Assembly (NCBI GenBank): GCA_019449635.1
Contig: JAGRPI010000004.1
Location: 1-64,000, forward strand
Source: Candidatus Ferrigenium bremense
Lineage (GTDB): Bacteria > Pseudomonadota > Gammaproteobacteria > Burkholderiales > Gallionellaceae
Direction: 5' to 3'
Length of the DNA: 64,000 nucleotides
The notes under the pieces are model-generated. The model worked only from the letters and a program-made list of their open reading frames with translations, searched no databases and had not been told where the DNA came from. Below, in pieces: positions 27,902 to 40,190 of the stretch; within the stretch, counting starts at the first letter, position 1, and every line of letters begins with the position of its first letter. A program made the translations under genes and the position numbers.

Positions 27902-28594
27902 ATGGCAAAACAGTTGACGGATGACGAGCTGAATCTCAGGCGCAATGCGCGCCGCCGCCTGATCGGGGCGATCGCGCTCACGCTGGCGGTGGTGGTGATC
28001 CTGCCGATGGTGCTGGACAGCGAGCCCAAGCCCACCGGGCAGGACATCGAGCTGCGCATCCCGGCTCCCGACAAGGCCGGCGAGTTCGTTCCTGGGGTGG
28101 CGGTTTCCGAAGTGGCGGCAGCTTTGCCACTGGCATCATCCGCAGTCGGGGCCGTTTCGGCTCCGGCTGCCGCTCTCGCCGTGGCGCAAGCCAAACCGGC
28201 TAGCGCGCCGGCTGTTGCAGCACCGGGCAAGCCTGCCGCAAACAATCCCAGGAGTGAAGCGCAGGGCAAGATACAACCCGCCGCCAATAAACAGCCGGAA
28301 GCAAAGGCTGCGGAAGTCAAGAGCCCTGAATCAAAGAGCCCTGAATCCAAAAATACGGGCAAGCCGGCCAGCGGCGAAAGTTTCGTTGTGCAGGTCGGTG
28401 CCTATGCCAATCCCGATACCGCAAAACAGGAAGCGGACCGGCTGAAGAAACTGGGCTTCAAGGCTTACACCGAAAAAGCCGGCGACAAGGTGCGCGTGCG
28501 CGTCGGGCCGTATGCGGAGCGTGACAAAGCCGAGAAGGTGCGCCAACTGCTGGAGAAGCATGGGCTGCACCCGGTAGTAACTACTGCCAAATGA
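27902..28594 (+). CDS. SPOR-domain cell division protein (DedD-like)
   Basis: 230 residues. Short cytoplasmic N-terminus, one membrane helix (GAIALTLAVVVILPMVL), an alanine/proline periplasmic linker with two ESKSP repeats, and a C-terminal SPOR domain (SFVVQVGAYANPDTAKQEAD to LLEKHGLHPVV). SPOR domains bind denuded glycan at the division septum. DedD in E. coli lies in the same folC-dedD-cvpA-purF order. Its stop overlaps the cvpA ATG. Confidence 0.9.
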   Translation: MAKQLTDDELNLRRNARRRLIGAIALTLAVVVILPMVLDSEPKPTGQDIELRIPAPDKAGEFVPGVAVSEVAAALPLASSAVGAVSAPAAALAVAQAKPASAPAVAAPGKPAANNPRSEAQGKIQPAANKQPEAKAAEVKSPESKSPESKNTGKPASGESFVVQVGAYANPDTAKQEADRLKKLGFKAYTEKAGDKVRVRVGPYAERDKAEKVRQLLEKHGLHPVVTTAK

Positions 28595-29085
28595 CCGGAT
28601 TTGATTTTTCCGTCATAGCGATATTGCTGGTTTCGCTGACGTTCGGTGTGTGGCGCGGTATGGTTTACGAAGTGTTGTCGCTGGCGGGTTGGCTGGTCGC
28701 GTTCCTGTTGAGCAAATGGTTCGGCGGCAGCGTCGCCCCGATGATGCCGGGGGCGCAGGAGACGGTGCGCCTGGCACTGGCCTACGCGGTAGTGTTCATT
28801 GCTGCATTGATCGTGTGGGGTGTGCTGGCCTGGCTGCTCTCCAAACTGGTGAAAGCGGCCGGGCTGGGCTGGCTGGACAGGATGCTGGGCGCGTTGTTCG
28901 GCTTGCTGCGCGGTATGCTGGTGATACTCGCGCTGGTGTGGCTGTCCGGATTGACGCATATTCCGGAGCAGCCGTTCTGGCGTAGTGCGCAGACGAGCAG
29001 AGCGGCGGAGAATGTCGCCTTGCTGACCAAGTCATGGTTGCCGGACGACATCGCGCGGCGCATCCGTTACGGCGCTCGCAGTTAA
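28591..29085 (+). CDS. cvpA: CvpA family membrane protein
   Basis: 164 residues starting in the ATGA overlap. Four membrane helices, with the family features FGVWRGMVYEVLSLAGWLVAF and LDRMLGALFGLLRGMLVI. CvpA is needed for colicin V production in E. coli and for envelope stress tolerance; its exact activity is unknown. Its usual neighbour purF follows by 17 bases. Confidence 0.93.
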   Translation: MTGFDFSVIAILLVSLTFGVWRGMVYEVLSLAGWLVAFLLSKWFGGSVAPMMPGAQETVRLALAYAVVFIAALIVWGVLAWLLSKLVKAAGLGWLDRMLGALFGLLRGMLVILALVWLSGLTHIPEQPFWRSAQTSRAAENVALLTKSWLPDDIARRIRYGARS

Positions 29086-29102
29086 TTTTGGGATAAAAAC
29101 AC

Positions 29103-30629
<1,527 letters not shown>

Positions 30630-30634
30630 TGGGC

Positions 30635-30671
30635 GGGATTCAGAAATCGGGATTCAGGATTCAGGATTCAG
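30635..30671 (+). repeat. Short tandem repeat of GGATTCA
   Basis: GGGATTCAG-AAATC-GGGATTCAG-GATTCAG-GATTCAG between purF and metZ. It is a seven-base repeat in three adjacent units plus one spaced unit. It lies between the purF stop and the metZ ribosome site. Confidence 0.8.
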
Positions 30672-30691
30672 ACGAGATTATGAGGGACGAG

Positions 30692-31864
30692 ATGAGCGAG
30701 CAAAATTATCAGCCGGAAACCCTGGCGGTGCGCGCCGGTGCGGTGCGCAGCCAGTTCGGCGAAAACAGCGAGGCGCTGTTCCTGACCTCCAGCTTCGTGT
30801 TCGAAAGTGCCGCGCAGGCCGCCGCGCGTTTCATCGGCGAGCAGCCGGGCAACATCTATTCGCGCTTCACCAACCCGACCGTGACGATGTTCGAGGAACG
30901 GCTCGCCGCGCTGGAAGGCGCGGAGCAATGCGTCGCCACGGCCTCGGGCATGTCGGCGATCCTGGCATGCGTGATGGGCCTGCTGAAGGCAGGCGATCAC
31001 ATCGTCGCCTCGCAAAGCATTTTCGGCGCGACGGTCAACCTGTTCAACAACGTCATCAGGAAATTCGGCGTGGAGACGACTTATGTCTCCGCCACCGATG
31101 TGCCCGAGTGGCAGGCGGCGGTGCGCCCCAACACCAAGCTGTTCTTCCTCGAGACGCCGTCCAATCCGCTCACCGAGATTTCGGACATCGCCGCGATCGC
31201 CGAGGTGGCGAAGGGTTGCGGCGCGCTGCTGGCGGTGGACAACTGCTTTTGCACGCCGATCCTGCAGCGTCCGCTGGAACTGGGTGCGGACATCGTGATC
31301 CAGTCCGCGACCAAGTACATCGACGGGCAGGGGCGTGTGCTGGGCGGTGCGGTGCTGGGCAGCAGGAAGAACATGGAGGGCGTGTACGGTTTCCTGCGCA
31401 CTGCCGGGCCGACGCTGAGCGCTTTCAACGCCTGGGTATTGCTGAAGGGCATGGAGACGCTCAAGCTGCGCATGGACGCGCACAGCGCCAATTCACTGGA
31501 GTTGGCGCGCTGGCTGGAGGCGCAGCCCAATGTGGCGCGGGTCTTTTATCCGGGCTTGCCGTCGCATCCTCAACATCAATTGGCGATGAAACAACAGAAG
31601 AGCGGCGGCGGCATCGTGTCGTTCGAGGTCAAGGGCGGCAAGGAGGCCGCGTGGCGCGTGATCGACAATACGCGGCTGATCTCCATCACCGCCAATCTGG
31701 GCGATACCAAGACCACCATCACCCATCCGGCCAGCACCACCCATGGGCGCATTTCGCCGGAGGCGCGCGCCGCCGCAGGCATTACGGACGGCCTGATCCG
31801 CATCGCGGTCGGGCTGGAGGCTGTCGTGGATATTCAGAACGACCTCGCGCGTGGGTTAGGTTGA
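30692..31864 (+). CDS. metZ: O-succinylhomoserine sulfhydrylase
   Basis: 390 residues from the ATG at 30692, which has GAGGGACGAG upstream; the track start at 30626 runs through the tandem repeat. Cys/Met PLP family: YSRFTNPTVTMFEERLAALE, ASGMSAILA, PLP lysine in QSATKYIDGQGRVLGG, and the C-terminal THPASTTHGRI. It makes homocysteine directly from sulfide. MetZ after purF is a familiar order; O-acetylhomoserine use cannot be excluded. Confidence 0.92.
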   Translation: MSEQNYQPETLAVRAGAVRSQFGENSEALFLTSSFVFESAAQAAARFIGEQPGNIYSRFTNPTVTMFEERLAALEGAEQCVATASGMSAILACVMGLLKAGDHIVASQSIFGATVNLFNNVIRKFGVETTYVSATDVPEWQAAVRPNTKLFFLETPSNPLTEISDIAAIAEVAKGCGALLAVDNCFCTPILQRPLELGADIVIQSATKYIDGQGRVLGGAVLGSRKNMEGVYGFLRTAGPTLSAFNAWVLLKGMETLKLRMDAHSANSLELARWLEAQPNVARVFYPGLPSHPQHQLAMKQQKSGGGIVSFEVKGGKEAAWRVIDNTRLISITANLGDTKTTITHPASTTHGRISPEARAAAGITDGLIRIAVGLEAVVDIQNDLARGLG

Positions 31865-31875
31865 ATTCAGGTGCG

Positions 31876-31957
31876 ATGATTAGCCACGGATTAACACGGA
31901 TGTCCACGGATAGAACCATGGTTTTGTCTGTGCTAATCCGTGTATATCCGTGGCTAA
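31876..31957. repeat. Inverted repeat TTAGCCACGGATTAACACGG
   Basis: Left arm TTAGCCACGGATTAACACGG, right arm CTAATCCGTGTATATCCGTGG, centre with ACCATGGT. It fills the metZ-pncC gap and reaches into the longer track version of pncC. Confidence 0.85.
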
Positions 31958-31979
31958 ATTGCCTTTCTGGCGAGAACTG

Positions 31980-32471
31980 ATGGACATCCTGGCCGCTCAA
32001 GTCGGTGGTTTGCTCAAGGCGCACGGACTGAAGCTGGCGACGGCGGAATCCTGCACCGGCGGCGGCGTGGCGCATGCGATCACCGATGTGGCGGGCAGCT
32101 CGGCATGGTTCGAGCGCGGCTTCATCACTTATTCCAATCTTGCCAAGCAACAGATGCTGGGTGTGAGCGAAGCGACGCTCAGCCAGCATGGCGCAGTATC
32201 CGAGGCGACGGTGCGCGAGATGGTGACGGGCGCGCTGGCCAACAGTGCGGCACAAGTGGCATTGGCGGTGAGCGGCATCGCCGGTCCGGATGGCGGCACG
32301 CCGGACAAGCCGGCCGGCACGGTATGGTTCGCCTGGGGGCTCAAGCACGGCGCGACGCACGCGCAACGCCATCAGATCGGCGGCAGCCGCGCCGAAGTGC
32401 GCGCGCAGTCTGTGCATATCGCCTTGCAGGGCGTGCTCGACCTGCTCGGGCGGCGCACGGAACTGGCTTGA
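31980..32471 (+). CDS. pncC: Nicotinamide-nucleotide amidohydrolase PncC (CinA C-terminal type)
   Basis: 163 residues from the ATG at 31980 (MDILAAQVGGLLKAHGL), since the upstream track residues come from a repeat. LATAESCTGGGVAHAITDV and VSGIAGPDGGTPDKPAGTVW are the family signatures. It deamidates nicotinamide mononucleotide to recycle pyridine nucleotides. The competence-type N-terminal CinA domain is absent, as in other stand-alone PncC. Confidence 0.93.
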   Translation: MDILAAQVGGLLKAHGLKLATAESCTGGGVAHAITDVAGSSAWFERGFITYSNLAKQQMLGVSEATLSQHGAVSEATVREMVTGALANSAAQVALAVSGIAGPDGGTPDKPAGTVWFAWGLKHGATHAQRHQIGGSRAEVRAQSVHIALQGVLDLLGRRTELA

Positions 32472-32477
32472 TCCCAA

Positions 32478-32640
32478 ATAATCCATTAGGCCGTCTACCG
32501 GCGAAGGCCGGTATCCAGCAATAAAAGATAGGCCGCGAAGCGGACAAAACATGAAGTTGTCCCACTTCGTGGGGGTTTATTAAACAACTGGATACCGGCC
32601 TTCGCCGGTATGACGTAAATTTTTGCTAATGGATTATCTC
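32478..32640. repeat. Composite inverted repeat upstream of recA
   Basis: Outer arms ATAATCCATTAG/CTAATGGATTAT, next arms ACCGGCGAAGGCCGGTATCC and GGATACCGGCCTTCGCCGGT, and inside a hairpin CCCACTTCGTGGG. A direct near-copy lies at 36930-37083. No protein is encoded in the element. Confidence 0.9.
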
Positions 32641-32642
32641 GG

Positions 32643-32669
32643 TTGATTTTTCATAGGGTGTGCCATAAT
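32643..32669 (+). promoter_or_regulatory. Probable recA promoter
   Basis: TTGATT, 15 bases, then TGCCATAAT, an extended -10 form; the ATG follows 28 bases later with GGGGAG as ribosome site. The spacer is two bases short of ideal. No CTGT-N8-ACAG LexA box is visible here. Confidence 0.45.
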
Positions 32670-32697
32670 CCGCGCACTATTTTTTGGGGAGAAAACG

Positions 32698-33772
<1,075 letters not shown>

Positions 33773-33789
<17 letters not shown>

Positions 33790-34261
33790 GTTAAGCCTGC
33801 GCGCGCGCGCCCTGCAATATCTGGCGCGCCGCGAATACAGCCGCGCCGAGCTGCGCGGCAAGCTGTTGCCGCACGTGAAAGCAGGTGAAGATTTCGGGCA
33901 GTCATTTGATTCCTCTGGGCCGGTCAATTTGGATGCGCTGCTGGACGATTTGACGGCGCGCGGCTGGCTGTCTGATGCCCGCGCCGCCACACAACTGGTA
34001 CATGCCAAGCGCAGCCGTTTCGGCACCCAGCGCATTGCCCATGATCTGCGCCAAAAAGGTATTCCGGAAGAGTTAGTCAGTGCCGCATTGCCCGCATTGA
34101 AGGAAAGCGAGTTGGAAGCCGCGCGCAGTGTGTGGCAAAGGAAGTACGGCGCAATGCCGCAGGATGCCGGAGAAAAAGCCCGGCAAATGCGCTTCCTGCA
34201 ATCGCGCGGGTTCGGGTTCGAGGTGATTTTTCAGGTGTTGCGACTGGCAGAAGAAAACTAG
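33773..34261 (+). CDS. recX: RecA regulator RecX
   Basis: 162 residues. The ATG at 33773 overlaps the recA end by 17 bases; an ATG at 33761 is also possible, so the start is uncertain. [51 protein letters not shown] and [13 protein letters not shown] give the three tandem three-helix RecX repeats. RecX caps or inhibits RecA filaments. The overlap suggests coupled translation. Confidence 0.93.
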
Positions 34262-34285
34262 TCGTTTTGTTTTGGGAATGTGAAG

Positions 34286-36907
<2,622 letters not shown>

Positions 36908-36929
36908 GGCACCTCTAAAAATTCAGATT

Positions 36930-37083
36930 TCGTCGTTCCGGCGAAGGCCGGAATCCAGCAATAAAAAACAGGCCGCGTAGCGGACAAAAATATGAAGTTG
37001 CCCCACTTCGTGGGGATTTATTAAACAACTGGATACCGGCCTTCGCCGGCATGACGTAAATTTTTGCTAATGGATTATCTCGG
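36930..37083. repeat. Composite inverted repeat downstream of alaS
   Basis: Near-copy of 32478-32640 in the same orientation, sharing CAGGCCGCGTAGCGGAC-like inner sequence, the CCCACTTCGTGGG hairpin and the end TTTTTGCTAATGGATTATCT. The left outer arm differs. It lies before the response regulator gene. Confidence 0.9.
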
Positions 37084-37114
37084 ATAAAGGCTCACACATT
37101 AAGGAACGATACAG

Positions 37115-37579
37115 GTGAACACAGGCCGTTATAACGTGTTGCTGGTCGAGGACGATTTACTGACCACGGATCTGGCGCGCCGCGCCGCTGCCGAGTCTTG
37201 TCCAGAGATCAATCTGACCATGGTGGGGAGCGGTGATGCCGTGCTGGATTGGTTGAGCGACAGCGTCGCGAAAAAAGAACAAATACCGCATATCATCCTG
37301 ATGGATCTGAAGCTGCCGAAACTGGATGGTTTGGCGGTGTTGCGCACTCTCCGCAAGCATGATGCCATGCGCGATATTCCCATTGTGGCATTTTCGGCGG
37401 AATACACGCAGGCCGACGTGTTGATGAGTTATCAGGTCGGGGCAAACAGTTTTGTGGCCAAGCCGGCCGACCTTGAGCAATTCACCGGATTTTTCCGCGA
37501 GCAGCTGGCCTACTGGATGCAACCGCGCCAACGCGAACTGGCCTTTGCCCCGGGGAAGGGCGCAACAGGCCGACCCTGA
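37115..37579 (+). CDS. Single-domain response regulator (CheY/Rcp1-like)
   Basis: 154 residues from a GTG with AAGGA nine bases upstream. Receiver domain only: acidic pair E12 D13 D14 in LLVEDD, phosphoacceptor D64 in ILMDLKLPKLDG, switch serine in FSAEY and K116 in FVAKPAD. The extended loop before D64 (SVAKKEQIPH) is like Rcp1 regulators that partner with phytochrome-type kinases, but no kinase lies next to it. Convergent with the PilZ gene; terminator not obvious. Confidence 0.88.
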   Translation: MNTGRYNVLLVEDDLLTTDLARRAAAESCPEINLTMVGSGDAVLDWLSDSVAKKEQIPHIILMDLKLPKLDGLAVLRTLRKHDAMRDIPIVAFSAEYTQADVLMSYQVGANSFVAKPADLEQFTGFFREQLAYWMQPRQRELAFAPGKGATGRP

Positions 37580-37601
37580 TCGTTGCGGTCATCAATCTCG
37601 G

Positions 37602-38537
37602 CTACACCACGTAGTTCGGGCTCTCGACGATCTGCTGGTAGATCATGCTTTGCAGGATGATCATGTCATTCGGTTGCAGGCTTTGGAATTCGATGCTGTG
37701 GCGGATGGTCTCCGGATCGGAGATATCGTCCTCGCCGCTGCGCATGGCGCGGATGATTCCCCTGATCGACAGGAATGCATCGATCTTGTGCAGGTTTACA
37801 CGGAACGCCAAGTTGAGGATGTCGCCCTTTTTGCCCAGGGGACGCTTGCTATCAAGCGCCGCGCCGTTGGCGCTGAGGTTGGAAATGAGCGCCGGAGTCT
37901 GCTCCCCTGCGGTGCGCGAATTGCCGTTCTGCACTGCCGCGATGATGTTGGTCTTGACCCGGGCCGCCTTGCGTATCACGATTCCCTGTATGGTATCGGG
38001 AAATGACAGGTGCAGGTATTCGTAAGGCAGTCTGCATGCACGTTCCACGGTGCAGGCGAAGGCGAACGCATTCTGTCCAGAGAAGGAACGCATAACGACC
38101 TTCTCTCCCTCCATGAGCTGCAGCCGGACGCCATTGGCCGTGGCAGGCGCGGTGACCAGCAGGCTGACACCCCTCAGATAGCCGATCACCTTGACCAGGA
38201 TGCGTTCGCTCCCCAGCTGTTTGGGAGGTTCGAGTTGCAGGCGGCCTTCCGCCTTCAGCTTCATGTCGTCAAAGGTGAACTGCGTGCCGAGTTCGTCTGC
38301 GTTGCTTTGGTCGGGAGTCATCTGGGCAGCGGAAAGGTGGTTGCCGCCGTTCTTGTCGCTGGGCGCTTCCCATGACAGTTCGCGGTAGACACCGTTGGCC
38401 AGCAGGAGGTCCAGATGTTCTTTGTCACGGACTATGCCTCCTTGTTCTACCAGGACCTGGTGTCCTTGGTCATACAACTGCCAAGGCAATGGTTTGCCGA
38501 GGGCAATATCGTTTCTGTTGACAAGAATCAGGCTCAT
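37602..38537 (-). CDS. PilZ-domain protein, YcgR-like
   Basis: 311 residues. The N-terminal half (ERILVKVIGYLRGVSLLVTA, GEKVVMRSFSGQNAFAFACTV) resembles the YcgR N-terminal domain, and the C-terminal half has the PilZ motif ISNLSANGAAL for cyclic di-GMP. The arginine pair that should precede it is present only in a loose form (RKAARVKTN). In YcgR such proteins slow flagellar motors; others control exopolysaccharide. No flagellar gene is here. A GGDEF/EAL protein is encoded 2 kb away on the same strand. Confidence 0.75.
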   Translation of the reverse strand: MSLILVNRNDIALGKPLPWQLYDQGHQVLVEQGGIVRDKEHLDLLLANGVYRELSWEAPSDKNGGNHLSAAQMTPDQSNADELGTQFTFDDMKLKAEGRLQLEPPKQLGSERILVKVIGYLRGVSLLVTAPATANGVRLQLMEGEKVVMRSFSGQNAFAFACTVERACRLPYEYLHLSFPDTIQGIVIRKAARVKTNIIAAVQNGNSRTAGEQTPALISNLSANGAALDSKRPLGKKGDILNLAFRVNLHKIDAFLSIRGIIRAMRSGEDDISDPETIRHSIEFQSLQPNDMIILQSMIYQQIVESPNYVV

Positions 38538-38620
38538 AGCGCCAATCGCTCCCTTGGGTTATTTCGAAGATTATAGGCAACAAGCCTTGCCCGGCATAAA
38601 ATTTTTTGTGTCAGCCTCAT

Positions 38621-40018
38621 TTAGAACGGCAGTTGCAAATGTGGTGCTGCTTGCCGGAACATCCCGCGGAAATCGTCCTGGATGCGCTGCAGCGCAGCCT
38701 CGCTGTCTGCCTCGAAGCGCAATACGATCACCGGCGTGGTGTTACTGGGGCGCGCCAGCCCGAAGCCGTCGGCATACTCCACGCGCAGCCCGTCCAGCGT
38801 GATGATCTCCCTTGCTTCAGTAAACATGGGCGCATCGGCAAACTTTGCGGTTTGCTGCAATTGTGCGAGCAGCGCGTGGTTCTCGCCTTCGGCGGTGCGG
38901 ATGTGGAGTTCCGGGGTGCAGATTGCATCCGGCAGCGCGTTCAGCGCCGAGCTCGGGTCTGCCACCTTGCTGAGGATTTCCAGCAGGCGCGCGCCGGCAT
39001 AAAGCCCGTCGTCGAAGCCGTACCAGCGTTCCTTGAAGAACATATGGCCGCTCATCTCGCCGGCCAGCAGCGCGCCGGTTTCGCGCATCTTGGCCTTGAC
39101 CAGCGAATGGCCAGTCTTCCACAGCACCGGCTTGCCGCCGTGCGAGCGTATCCAGAAAAAGAGATTGCGCGTGGATTTGACGTCGAAAATGATTTCCGCG
39201 CCGGGGTTGCGGCTCAGCACATCGGCGGCGAACAGCATCAGCTGGCGGTCCGGATAGATGATCCTGCCGTCCCTGGTGACCACGCCGAGCCGGTCGCCGT
39301 CGCCGTCGAATGCCAAGCCCAGCTCGCTGTCGTTATCGCGCAGCGCGGCAATCAGGTCTGCGAGGTTGTGCGGGTCGGACGGGTCGGGATGGTGGTTGGG
39401 AAAATGGCCGTCCACCTCGCAGTACATCTCCGTTACTTCGCAGCCCAGCTGGCGGTACAGATTGGCGGCATAGTCGCCCGCCACGCCGTTGCCGCAGTCC
39501 ACGGTGATCTTCATCGGGCGCGCCAGCCTGATGTCGGAGACGATGCGCGCGAGGTAATCCGCGCCGATGTCGCGTTGCACGTAACTGCCGGAGCCATGCG
39601 TGAGATCATTCCGCTCGATGCGCGAGCGCAGTTTCTGTATGGTCTCTCCGGACAGCGTTTCTCCGGCCAGCACCATTTTCAGTCCGTTGTAATCCGGCGG
39701 GTTGTGGCTGCCGGTGAGCATCACCGCGCAGTGGGTCTGTAACTGGTAGGCGGCGAAATACACCATCGGCGTCGCGACGCGCCCCACGTCGATCACGTCG
39801 ATGCCGCTTTTCCGGATGCCGCGCGCCAGGGCGGAACTCAGTTCCGGGCCGGACAACCTGCCGTCGCGGCCGATCGCAATCGTGCGCTGTCCGCGCGCCA
39901 TGGCTTCCGAGCCGAGCGCATGGCCGATGGCCTCCACCACTTCTGGTGTCAGCGTCCGGCCGACGATGCCGCGAATGTCATAAGCCTTGAAGATTTCTTT
40001 GGGCAGGTCCTGCAGCAT
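38621..40018 (-). CDS. Phosphomannomutase / phosphoglucomutase
   Basis: About 465 residues from the ATG at 40018; the track starts six codons earlier at a TTG. Active-site phosphoserine in VMLTGSHNPPDYNGLK, metal loop AFDGDGDRLGVV, sugar loop GEMSGHMFF and the C-terminal phosphate loop RPSNTTPVIVLRFEA. This matches AlgC/ManB-type enzymes that interconvert 6- and 1-phosphates of mannose or glucose for lipopolysaccharide and exopolysaccharide precursors. Confidence 0.94.
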   Translation of the reverse strand: MLQDLPKEIFKAYDIRGIVGRTLTPEVVEAIGHALGSEAMARGQRTIAIGRDGRLSGPELSSALARGIRKSGIDVIDVGRVATPMVYFAAYQLQTHCAVMLTGSHNPPDYNGLKMVLAGETLSGETIQKLRSRIERNDLTHGSGSYVQRDIGADYLARIVSDIRLARPMKITVDCGNGVAGDYAANLYRQLGCEVTEMYCEVDGHFPNHHPDPSDPHNLADLIAALRDNDSELGLAFDGDGDRLGVVTRDGRIIYPDRQLMLFAADVLSRNPGAEIIFDVKSTRNLFFWIRSHGGKPVLWKTGHSLVKAKMRETGALLAGEMSGHMFFKERWYGFDDGLYAGARLLEILSKVADPSSALNALPDAICTPELHIRTAEGENHALLAQLQQTAKFADAPMFTEAREIITLDGLRVEYADGFGLARPSNTTPVIVLRFEADSEAALQRIQDDFRGMFRQAAPHLQLPF

Positions 40019-40190
40019 GATGGGTATCGGTTTCAATGAAGTTGGGCAAATTAAATGTTTTTTGAATCATGCCGATCTGCCGGCCTGTATCCAAGGATAG
40101 TCAGCTGGTGTCGGAGATCATTAGTGCCGAATCGGCCAATAGCGGAGCTTGAAGCAGTCCGGTACAGGCTGCATCCTGATGCAAGGTTCA

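Noticed and set aside
30635-30671. Direct-repeat iterons of an origin
   Set aside because: Short seven-base units with no replication gene or DnaA boxes around; better seen as a simple tandem repeat.
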